DNA of 64,000 bases from Planctomycetota bacterium (GTDB taxonomy: Bacteria; Planctomycetota; Planctomycetia; Pirellulales; Lacipirellulaceae): positions 1 to 64,000 of the forward strand of contig JAADGV010000053.1 in the NCBI GenBank assembly GCA_013152205.1, written 5' to 3'. Shown piece after piece: positions 18,772 through 26,263 of this stretch; positions within the stretch are counted from its first letter, which is position 1; each line of letters opens with the position of its first letter. The notes below the pieces were generated by a model. The model had not been told where the DNA came from, did no database searches, and was given only the letters and a program-made list of their open reading frames with translations. The translations under genes were made by a program, and so were the position numbers.

Positions 18772-20271
18772 ATGGGAATAATTCGATTTGCGGTGGCATG
18801 TGTTTTCATCTTGCTGGTAAGTACCACAGCCCTGGCGGCGGCGAAGAATGTTGTGCTTTTTGTGACGGATGATCAGAGCCTCGATGCTGGGTGTTACGGC
18901 AATCCTGCGGTTCAGACGCCGAATATGGATGAATTGGCTCGGGATGGCACGCTGTTTACTCATGCGTTTTGTACGACGGCAAGTTGTTCGGCAAGCCGGT
19001 CGGTGATTCTCACTGGGTTGCACAATCATGCGAATGGTCAGTATGGTCATTCGCATGATTATCATAAGTTCAACAGTTACTCGAACATTGCCAGCTTGCC
19101 CGTGCTGTTGAACCAGGCCGGTTATCGAACGGCCCGGTGTGGTAAATATCATATTGCCCCGGAGTCGGTCTATCAATTCGAGACCGTCATTCCCGGCTCA
19201 TCACGTAGTCCGGTTGAAATGGCAAACAACTGCGAATCGTTCCTCGCAGAGCAAGGCGAGAAGCCGTTTTTCTTATACGTGTGTACCTCCGATCCGCATC
19301 GCAGTAGAGAACTTGCCAAGGAATTGCCCCAGCGGCCCAATCGGTTTGGCAACCCCGCTCCGGGAGCTGAAGGTTACCCTGGAGTTGAGGAAGTTGTGTA
19401 TCAACCCGAGGATGTGTTGGTGCCTGGTTTTCTGCCTGACACGCCGACTTGTCGGGCAGAGATTGCCCAATATTATCAATCGATTTCTCGAATCGACCAA
19501 GGCGTCGGGCGACTGATTGAGGTGCTGAAGGAGACGGGGCATTGGGAAGATACGCTGTTTATTTTTATCTCGGATCATGGCATTGCGATGCCGGGGGCTA
19601 AGACGACCGTGTATGAGGGTGGGTTGCGTTCGCCCTGTTTGGTTCGAAATCCGTATAACGAACATCGCGGCGTGACCTCCGATGCGATGGTGAGTTGGGT
19701 TGATTTAACGCCCACGATTCTCGACTTTGCCGGTGTTCTCAATGCCAAGATGGGCAAAGCCAAAGCAAGCGTGGTTAATCAACTTCGTCCTGCAAAAAAG
19801 GATTCTCAGCCTACAAAATACGTTAAACGAGGTGAATTTCACGGTCGTTCGTTTTTGTCGTTATTGGATGGGAAGCCTGCTCAGGGATGGGACGAAATTT
19901 TTGCTTCGCATACGTTTCATGAGATTACGATGTACTATCCGATGCGTGTGGTGCGTTTGCGTCAGTATAAGTTAATTTGGAACATCGCTTATCCGTTGCC
20001 TTTCCCGTTTGCTACGGATCTTTGGACGGCGCCAACTTGGCAGGTGCAATACAAAAAGAGTTTGGATGCTCCCTATGGTGCGAAGACAGTAGGTAGTTAT
20101 ATTCAGCGTCCGGAGTTTGAATTGTATGACATCAAGGCCGATCCGCATGAGGGAAAGAACTTGGCCGGTGATCCGCAGTATGCCGACCAGTTGCAGGAGT
20201 TGAAGGTGAAGCTTCGTCAATTTCAGGATCGAACGGACGATCCTTGGGTTCGGAAATGGCAGTACGAGTGA
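18772..20271 (+). CDS. Secreted sulfatase, heparan N-sulfatase (SGSH) type
   Basis: A 499-residue sulfatase with a signal peptide (1-23). The metal pair is in VLFVTDDQSLDAG (Asp33/Asp34). The active-site motif is S-C-S-A-S-R with Cys72 to become formylglycine; this serine-rich form with Ala in place of Pro resembles the N-sulfoglucosamine sulfohydrolase branch, in contrast to the C-T-P-T-R enzyme at 327. Other conserved features are GKYHIAP, DPHRSRE and SDHGIAMPGAKTTVYEGGLRSP. A strong ribosome-binding site CGGAGGA at 18757-18763 serves ATG 18772 (9 base spacing); GTG 18769 is an alternative. It is divergent from the metallohydrolase. It probably desulfates amino or O-sulfated sugars. Confidence 0.92.
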   Translation: MGIIRFAVACVFILLVSTTALAAAKNVVLFVTDDQSLDAGCYGNPAVQTPNMDELARDGTLFTHAFCTTASCSASRSVILTGLHNHANGQYGHSHDYHKFNSYSNIASLPVLLNQAGYRTARCGKYHIAPESVYQFETVIPGSSRSPVEMANNCESFLAEQGEKPFFLYVCTSDPHRSRELAKELPQRPNRFGNPAPGAEGYPGVEEVVYQPEDVLVPGFLPDTPTCRAEIAQYYQSISRIDQGVGRLIEVLKETGHWEDTLFIFISDHGIAMPGAKTTVYEGGLRSPCLVRNPYNEHRGVTSDAMVSWVDLTPTILDFAGVLNAKMGKAKASVVNQLRPAKKDSQPTKYVKRGEFHGRSFLSLLDGKPAQGWDEIFASHTFHEITMYYPMRVVRLRQYKLIWNIAYPLPFPFATDLWTAPTWQVQYKKSLDAPYGAKTVGSYIQRPEFELYDIKADPHEGKNLAGDPQYADQLQELKVKLRQFQDRTDDPWVRKWQYE

Positions 20272-20337
20272 TGCGGTTGGGATGTTTGATGTTCGATTTA
20301 TGATTTTTGATTTGGCTAAGCCGCGAGCGGCTGGGGT

Positions 20338-20665
20338 GACTTTATTGGACAAAATTGGGTTGGTTGGTGCTGGTATCGTAGTGTTTGTGGAGCGAGTTTT
20401 GGCGCGAATTGCTGGGAACTCTATTGGGGTGGACAGAATTGAGTGCGGAATGCGGGATTTGTAGTGCGGAAGGGGATGATATTGTCCATTTGGGCGCTGT
20501 GAATGACGAAATCTGAATGACGAATGACGAAAACGCTAATGGCTAAAAGCTAACCGCTATTGTCCCCGAAGTGGTGGCCTAATTTCAACTGTTAAATTTG
20601 GGCGGGGTGTTTCTTGCAGAGACGGCGGAGACAGCAGAGTTTTTATGACAGGATTTATTGGATGG
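20338..20665 (+). repeat. ~330 bp dispersed repeat, direct copy
   Basis: Diverged copy of 2212-2549 in the opposite orientation. Shared blocks include GACTTTATTGGACAAAAT, TGTCCATTTGGGCGCT, GAATGACGAAATCTGAATGA, AAAGCTAACCGCTATTGTCC, AATTTCAACTG and GCAGAGACGGCGGAGACAGC. The sequence between the second sulfatase (20271) and the orphan gene at 20874 holds nothing else except, at about 20750-20790, a fragment resembling the GGTGCGTTACGC repeat at 35472-35565. Confidence 0.75.
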
Positions 20666-20873
20666 GCGGGATGATTGAATGTGCCACTATCCTGTTTGAT
20701 CTTGTACATCCTGTCGAAAAATCTTGTGGGCCGGGTGGCCAACAAAGCACCCTTTACACGTTTCTTTCTTGTAGGGTGCGCTGCAAGCGGATAATGCGTT
20801 AACACCAGTTCGACCTCGATGCCGCGAAATAAACGTACCGTTTTTTCAACGACCACACACCCTACCAACTATT

Positions 20874-21383
20874 TCAGTCAGCCCAACTCCGTCCAAGGCC
20901 CCATGATTGCGTTAAGACCATACCTGCATATATGGCAATAAACTTTTCTTCATGGTGCATGTTGTAAACCACATCAGAACTTCCATCAAATAAACCCGTT
21001 CTCCATGAAACGAGCCGCTTCCCCGCTAGATCAAGAATACTACACGTAAGACCACGTTGTTGCTCGTTGAATTTTTTTTCATCACCAAAATTCCATTCCG
21101 CTCTTGTTTTAGAGCATTTGAAAATCTGATCCATGAGAGTAGGGAAAATCAAATATCTCGTGCAAATAGTTTGACTGTCAATTACTATGTGCCACTCTAA
21201 ATTATCGGTCGTTCCTGGGTATGTGGCGAAGCATTCACTCCCATCTATCCATGTCCAACGCAAACATCTTCGGCCTGGGTAAGGTTCTAGGTCATAATCA
21301 TCAAATACGGGAATCACACTACCTTGGAAGTGTATTTCAAACGGCCGACTGGGCTTTAGTTTTCCCTTAATAAGCATCCTCAC
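20874..21383 (-). CDS. Orphan hypothetical protein, AT-rich
   Basis: A 169-residue cytoplasmic-looking protein without signal peptide or membrane segment. I do not recognise the family. It is rich in Trp and Phe (WTWIDGSECFATYPG, EWHIVIDSQ, WRTGLFDGSSDVVY), suggesting a compact beta-rich fold, perhaps an immunity- or lipocalin-like domain, but this is a guess. The GTG start at 21383 has GGAGG 10 bases upstream; ATG two codons later (21377) is the alternative. Base composition is lower in GC than the surrounding genes, and it sits alone inside a repeat-rich island, which together suggest acquired DNA. Confidence 0.6.
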   Translation of the reverse strand: MRMLIKGKLKPSRPFEIHFQGSVIPVFDDYDLEPYPGRRCLRWTWIDGSECFATYPGTTDNLEWHIVIDSQTICTRYLIFPTLMDQIFKCSKTRAEWNFGDEKKFNEQQRGLTCSILDLAGKRLVSWRTGLFDGSSDVVYNMHHEEKFIAIYAGMVLTQSWGLGRSWAD

Positions 21384-21489
21384 TAGCAGGCTGCCTCCGT
21401 TATCTGAGGATCAATAAAAGTGTCAAGCACGAATGACACCTTTGTTCGACCTGGCCATTTGGGTTGGTAGTTGTTGGGTGCTGGGGAAT

Positions 21490-21640
21490 GACAGTAGTTT
21501 CAAGTTCGGCGTGCCGAGCAGTCCAGGCCGTAAATCCTTTACGCCAAAGGCGTTTCACATCGTAGCCCAGGGTTGCCGCGAAGCGGCGCACCCTGGGTTC
21601 TAAGGCTCCGAAAACCTCAACCCTGAAAGGGTTGCACAAT
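21490..21640 (-). repeat. Three-hairpin dispersed element, copy B (inverted, diverged)
   Basis: Same three stem-loops as copy A, but several paired positions are changed on both sides: stem 1 is CAACCC/GGGTTG instead of GAACCC/GGGTTC (21618-21634), the inner part of stem 2 is GCCGC/GCGGC instead of GCGGC/GCCGC (21566-21597), and stem 3 is ACGCC/GGCGT instead of ACCCC/GGGGT (21541-21553). It faces copy C, 50 bp away. Confidence 0.78.
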
Positions 21641-21677
21641 CGTCGTGCGATCAAAAATGTCTGGAAAACATGATGTT

Positions 21678-21832
21678 TCAACTTGTGGAACCCTTTCAGG
21701 GTTCACTTATTCTCAAGCAACGATTACCCAGGGTGGCGCGGCTTCGCCGCTTACCCTGGGCTACGATGTGCAACCCCTTCGGGGTATTCACCTTATGGCA
21801 AGTCTTCTGGTTAGGCCAAACTTGGAACTACT
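21678..21832 (+). repeat. Three-hairpin dispersed element, copy C
   Basis: Nearly identical to copy A over its whole length, including the tail TTCTGGTTAGGCCAAACTTG. Stems at 21688-21704, 21727-21760 and 21773-21785. It forms an inverted pair with copy B. Confidence 0.82.
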
Positions 21833-21968
21833 GAATGACGAAAAAAGCTGATCGCTGATGGCTAAAAGCTAATCGCTATTCTCCCAGAAGTGGTGGCACA
21901 ATTTCAACTGAAAAATTTGGCCGGGGTGTTTCTCGCAGAGACGGCAGAGTTTTTTGATGGGATGACGC
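21833..21968 (+). repeat. Partial copy of the ~330 bp repeat
   Basis: Joined directly to copy C. Contains GAATGACGAAAA, GGCTAAAAGCTAATCGCTAT, CCCAGAAGTGGTGGCACAAT and CTCGCAGAGACGGCAGAG, matching the second half of 20338-20665. Confidence 0.7.
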
Positions 21969-22014
21969 GACTGGGTGGGGCGGGCCTTGGGCCGCGTGGC
22001 GGTCCGGCTGGGGG

Positions 22015-23331
22015 CTATCTTGTCTTTTTTCGGGTGTCGTTGCGTGTTGTGGTTTTGGGTACGGGCTTTGGGGTCAAACTGGGAATCGGTAGGCTTTGGA
22101 TCATCTCGATCGCTTGGCTTACGAGAGGTAGCCAGGCGCTGTCGGCCTGTGGGAATAGCACGCGGGTTAGTCGGCTTGTTGGGATTTCGGTGTATTCTGG
22201 CTGAAGCAGCAACGGTTGTCGCTCGAAGGCCATCAAACAGCCGGTCTGGTTCGGCACCGTTTCGCAAGTTCCGGTGAGCGTCATTCCGCGACTTGTTATT
22301 TCGAAATTGCAACTTAGCTCGTCGAAGGTTTGCCAATTGCCGGAGACCTTTTTGGAAACATCTCTTGCCGCCGACGTTGGGACGCAGTGCAATAGTTTTT
22401 CGAATTGCGTCATCAAACTACGATCAATCTGCCCTGCGCCGACGCGCAGTTGCCCTTGCACCAATTTTACCCCGTCGGCATCCCACTCCACACGCTCCAA
22501 CTGCAAGCTACCCACGGCCTTCACTCGATAGGGCGACAACGGGCCGATCCATTGCTTCAGATCGACCTGCGAAAAACGTCCCTGCAATTTGCCGCTGTTG
22601 CCAGAAGGGCCGACCAATCCCTTTCCAGAAAAAGTTGCCTCGGCACATCGGCCTGACCCGGGAATCGCGCCAGCCATCAACCAAGCTGGGAGCTTTGCTT
22701 GCTGGGTGTCGAATTTTGCTACCAGTCCGGCCCCCAGCGGCGCACTTTGATTTTCTAGAACCACCTTCACGGTTGATTTCGATTCACCTTGCCCAACATC
22801 GGCTAGAAGCTGAATCTGTTTTTCGCCCGTTTTTCTCACCTCGCCGCGCAAGCGTAGATTTGTCAACTCGAACCGCTTGCCATCGGCACCGACTATGACC
22901 AAGTGTTTGGCATGGAAATCGGTCGGCGGCAAATCTGTTGCTGCGAAACAGGTTTCGATCGACCGTGCGAATGCTCGAATCTGTCCGATCGGTAGCTCGA
23001 CCTGCTCTGCTCCCAGCGCGATCCTGGAGCCCTGGTGCTCGATCTGCAATGTTTCGATCGTGGCCAGTGATTGATTCGATCGCAGGTCAGCGATTTCTAC
23101 CTGGGCCAGCTTTGTCACCCCTGGTCGGGGCGACTCGATGCCTGTAACGCTTACTCGAACGTGAAAACGGTGCGACAGCTCGCGCTGCCAATCGTCGTAT
23201 CGCCAGGGGCGATAGAAATGCGCGATCCAGACGACCGTCCATAACGTCGGCAGGACGCAGAAAATCAGAAAAGCGGCGCGACAAACACGCCGTTGAGTTT
23301 TTTCATGCAACGAGAACATCCGTGATCTCAT
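22015..23331 (-). CDS. Membrane-anchored hypothetical protein (AsmA-like architecture)
   Basis: A 438-residue protein with one N-terminal membrane segment (about 20-38) after a basic start, so most of it should lie in the periplasm. The rest is predominantly beta with alternating hydrophobic strands (ATIETLQIEHQGSRIALGAEQ, HLVIVGADGKRFELTNLRL, VGSLQLERVEWDADGVKLVQ), the general look of AsmA/DUF748-type envelope proteins, though I cannot assign a family. The C-terminus is a basic, proline/threonine-rich tail. The ATG at 23331 was kept; ATG 23319 is equally possible. It is followed by a repeat island and preceded on the same strand, 287 bp away, by aroC. Confidence 0.7.
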   Translation of the reverse strand: MRSRMFSLHEKTQRRVCRAAFLIFCVLPTLWTVVWIAHFYRPWRYDDWQRELSHRFHVRVSVTGIESPRPGVTKLAQVEIADLRSNQSLATIETLQIEHQGSRIALGAEQVELPIGQIRAFARSIETCFAATDLPPTDFHAKHLVIVGADGKRFELTNLRLRGEVRKTGEKQIQLLADVGQGESKSTVKVVLENQSAPLGAGLVAKFDTQQAKLPAWLMAGAIPGSGRCAEATFSGKGLVGPSGNSGKLQGRFSQVDLKQWIGPLSPYRVKAVGSLQLERVEWDADGVKLVQGQLRVGAGQIDRSLMTQFEKLLHCVPTSAARDVSKKVSGNWQTFDELSCNFEITSRGMTLTGTCETVPNQTGCLMAFERQPLLLQPEYTEIPTSRLTRVLFPQADSAWLPLVSQAIEMIQSLPIPSLTPKPVPKTTTRNDTRKKTR

Positions 23332-23590
23332 CGGGGTTTAAATTCAATAGTTCCAAATTTGTATCAGGGTGGCTGTGGTCAAGTTGTCTCGTAAGTAGTT
23401 CAAATTCCAAGTGAGACGTTACCAACAACTTGCCCACAGTGCGTCTCGTTCTACCATTGCCACATCCTGGGGGCAGTTGCCGGTCGTATGTTGCCGAAAA
23501 AGGTTGGGACCACTCCGGCAACCTGACCCCAGCCACCCAAGTCTGTCACGGCTCGAATTTGGAATTACTGAATTTGTTTGTTTTGTGTTT

Positions 23591-23613
23591 CCGGCCAGGA
23601 TGGCCGGGCTATG
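23591..23613 (+). repeat. CCGGCCAGGATGGCCGGGCTATG palindromic repeat
   Basis: Perfect family member, ending six bases beyond the stop codon of aroC on the minus strand; as RNA it would form a short hairpin directly after the aroC coding sequence. The remainder of 23332-23590 shows no gene. Confidence 0.7.
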
Positions 23614-23618
23614 GGGGC

Positions 23619-24758
23619 TTACCGTTTTGCTGCCATTTCTTGGAATTGCTTGTAGCGTGCTTCTATCTCTTGCAAGCTATCGCCGCCGAACTTGTCGACG
23701 AATGCTCGGGCGACTTCAAATGCTACTACGCTTTCGATAATCACGCTGGCGGCTGAGACGGCGCAGACGTCGCTCCGTTCGTAGCTGGCCTCCTCGGGCT
23801 CTTTTGTTTCTAAATTGATCGAAGCTAAGGGTTTGGCCAACGTGCTAATCGGTTTCATTGCAGCACGAATAATGATTGGCTGGCCGTTGGTCATTCCTGC
23901 TTCGATGCCGCCTGCATTGTTCGTTGGGCGCACGTAGCCCAGCATCGGCGTGTCGCGAAGGCTCTCGTCGTATTGGATTGGGTCGTGGACCTGTGAACCG
24001 GGTCGTCGGGCCGCCTCAAAACCTAGCCCGATCTCTACGCCTTTGATCGCTTGCACCGCCATCACGGCCTGTGCCAGTCGGCCATCAAGCTTCGTATCCC
24101 ATTGGGCATGAGTTCCCAGTCCAAATGGCACCCCGTCGACCCGCACTTCGATGATTCCGCCCAACGTGTCGCCATCTTTGCCGGCACGATCGATCAACTC
24201 TTTGATTGGCGCATCGCGATCGAGATTCAAGCCATAGATTTCGCTCTTGTCGCGGATCGTGCGTAGTTCTTCAAGCGTCCCGTCGACCGCTTCGATTTTT
24301 TCGCCGCCCAACTCGGTCACGTAGCCAAACACGTTGATATCGAACGTGGCTAACAGTTGTTTGGCCAATGCGCCGGCTGCGACTCGCACGGCTGTCTCTC
24401 GGGCCGAGGCTCGTTCGAGAACTCCGCGGATGCTTCCGAGATATTTTATCGCGCCGGTTAGATCGCCATGCCCGGGCCGGGGACGAGGCAAATCGTCAAG
24501 CTGCTCAAGTTTGTAGTCGCGATTCACCACCTCGAGCGCGATGGGGCTTCCTAGCGACTTGCCTTTCCAGATGCCGGTGCGGACATCGACCCGATCGGTT
24601 TCGATCCGCTGCCGACCACCGCGACCATAGCCGCCCTGACGGCGTTTTAATTCTGCGTCGATGGCGTCGGTGTCGATCGTTACGCCGGCAGGAAACCCGT
24701 CGACGAGCGCCAGCAGCGTTTTTCCGTGAGATTCTCCAGCGGTCCAGTAGCGCAGCAT
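23619..24758 (-). CDS. aroC: Chorismate synthase
   Basis: A 379-residue enzyme for the last step of the shikimate pathway: it converts 5-enolpyruvylshikimate-3-phosphate to chorismate with reduced FMN in the cytoplasm. Family signatures are visible along its length: MLRYWTAGESHGKTLLALVDGFPAG at the N-terminus, the arginine-rich RRQGGYGRGGRQRIETD, RPRPGHGDLTGAIKY, the region SARETAVRVAAGA, and NNAGGIEAGMTNGQPI. The length is normal. The ATG at 24758 gives the standard N-terminus. It is not clustered with other aromatic biosynthesis genes here. Confidence 0.97.
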   Translation of the reverse strand: MLRYWTAGESHGKTLLALVDGFPAGVTIDTDAIDAELKRRQGGYGRGGRQRIETDRVDVRTGIWKGKSLGSPIALEVVNRDYKLEQLDDLPRPRPGHGDLTGAIKYLGSIRGVLERASARETAVRVAAGALAKQLLATFDINVFGYVTELGGEKIEAVDGTLEELRTIRDKSEIYGLNLDRDAPIKELIDRAGKDGDTLGGIIEVRVDGVPFGLGTHAQWDTKLDGRLAQAVMAVQAIKGVEIGLGFEAARRPGSQVHDPIQYDESLRDTPMLGYVRPTNNAGGIEAGMTNGQPIIIRAAMKPISTLAKPLASINLETKEPEEASYERSDVCAVSAASVIIESVVAFEVARAFVDKFGGDSLQEIEARYKQFQEMAAKR

Positions 24759-25146
24759 AATGACAGAACGATCGGTTGAGAACGAATAAGAGGGGTCTGG
24801 TTTGGCAGCGGAAGGTTAGAAACCAGCGGCCAAACACGCAAGGCGAGCAATTGGCTTATTTTACACTAGGCAAAAGGAGAGGGATAGGTAAGCGAGATTG
24901 CATCCGTTCACTGAGAAAAAGTCAGGGGGAACCACGAATCGGGCGAATCGTACGAATATGAGAAACCCGCATTTCTCGCCAGCTTATAACGCGGCCTTTG
25001 GCCGCAAACAAAAAAAGGGGACCGCTAATCAGCGCTAATACACGCTAATAGGTGGACGAAATGCGAAAAACAGAAATGCGAGTTAGTCATTTAAGTCGAG
25101 GGGGGGGCGTGGCGTGTGCGTGAATCCTTGTGTCCATTTGATGCGT
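24759..25146. repeat. Intergenic region with GCGGCCTTTGGCCGC/GCGCTAATACACGCTAAT repeat (24985-25052)
   Basis: No gene seen in 388 bp. At 24985-25052 a small hairpin GCGGCCTTTGGCCGC is followed by an A-rich spacer and CCGCTAATCAGCGCTAAT / ACACGCTAAT. Copies of the whole unit occur at 39584-39651 and 60133-60195. Just before it, CCACGAATCGGGCGAATCG (about 24931-24949) resembles the CGCGAATCACGCGAAT motif at 13532. Confidence 0.65.
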
Positions 25147-26040
25147 TTATTTCCAGGGGAAATCTGCTCCGGTAATTCGCTCGCAGGCTTCGACGTATTT
25201 TGCTCGGGTGCCGGCAACTACTTCGTCGGGCAACTCGGGCGGCTCGCTGTTTTTGTCCCAGTCGGACGCTGTCAACCAATCGCGGACGTATTGCTTGTCG
25301 AACGATGCTTGACTTCGGCCTGGCTGGTACTGGTCGGTGGGCCAAAAACGTGAGCTGTCGGGGGTCATTACCTCGTCGATCAAGATTAGTTCGCCGTCGA
25401 CTTGGCCAAATTCGAATTTTGTGTCTGCCAACATGATGCCGACCGATTCGGCGTGGGCTACGCCTCGTTGATAGATATCAATGCTCCGCCGTCGCAATTC
25501 TTCTGACAATTCGACCCCAACCTGATCGCACATTTGCTCGAACGAGATATTCTCGTCGTGGTCGCCCATCTCGGCCTTGGTTGCGGGAGTGAATATGGGC
25601 TCGGGTAGGCGATCGCTTTCTTGGAGGCCTGTGGGTAGCTTGATTCCGCAAACGGTGCCGTCTGCTTGATACTCCTTCCATCCCGACCCCGCCAGATAGC
25701 CGCGTACGACGCACTCGATCGGCACCACCTCGGTCTTGCGGACTAAAATCGATCGCCCGGCGAGCGCCTCGCAATCGACCTCGACGGGCAGTTTCATCTG
25801 TTCTACGTCGGTCTCCAACAGATGGTTGGGCACGTTGAGCGTGTTGAACCAGAAGTTGCTGACCTGGGTTAAAACCCGGCCTTTGTCGGGAATCCCCGTA
25901 GGTAGTACCCAATCGAAGGCGCTGATTCGGTCGCTACTGACAATGAGCAACTGGTTGCCCAGGTCGTAGACATCACGCACCTTGCCTCGTTTTAAGGGCA
26001 AGCCCTGCAACTCGGTTTTTAGTAGTGGCAAACTTGGCAT
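25147..26040 (-). CDS. purC: Phosphoribosylaminoimidazole-succinocarboxamide synthase (SAICAR synthetase)
   Basis: A 297-residue purine-biosynthesis enzyme that couples CAIR with aspartate using ATP. Signatures: [25 protein letters not shown] near the N-terminus, [30 protein letters not shown] and the Mg/ATP-site [30 protein letters not shown]. It is of the longer (~300 residue) bacterial/fungal type. The start at ATG 26040 puts [11 protein letters not shown] at the N-terminus as in homologues; the frame extends to 26115 but that part overlaps a palindromic repeat. It is divergent from the GH10-like gene. Confidence 0.97.
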   Translation of the reverse strand: MPSLPLLKTELQGLPLKRGKVRDVYDLGNQLLIVSSDRISAFDWVLPTGIPDKGRVLTQVSNFWFNTLNVPNHLLETDVEQMKLPVEVDCEALAGRSILVRKTEVVPIECVVRGYLAGSGWKEYQADGTVCGIKLPTGLQESDRLPEPIFTPATKAEMGDHDENISFEQMCDQVGVELSEELRRRSIDIYQRGVAHAESVGIMLADTKFEFGQVDGELILIDEVMTPDSSRFWPTDQYQPGRSQASFDKQYVRDWLTASDWDKNSEPPELPDEVVAGTRAKYVEACERITGADFPWK

Positions 26041-26093
26041 GGGGGGTCTTTCTTCCGACTTGGCTGGTGCGTATTGTTGTGTGTTTGGTATTT

Positions 26094-26117
26094 CCGGCCA
26101 GGATGGGCGGGCCATAT
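26094..26117 (+). repeat. CCGGCCAGGATGGGCGGGCCATATGG palindromic repeat
   Basis: Diverged member of the CCGGCCAGGATGGCCGGGCTATG family, 54 bases upstream of the purC start in the divergent intergenic region. Confidence 0.6.
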
Positions 26118-26263
26118 GGTCACCAGACCCCGAATATAACCGTTCTATGCACAGGCGGGCATCCCGTGTGGGGAAATTTGTGGTAAACTGGGGGTCTCGT
26201 TTACATCACCGAATGCCGACTTGCTGGGGGGCGGAGTCGCACGCCGTATCAAAGGGCAGCCAC

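Noticed and set aside
21645-21851. Short open frame across three-hairpin copy C
   Set aside because: Conserved base pairs, not codons, explain the similarity between copies; stop codons and frames differ between copies.
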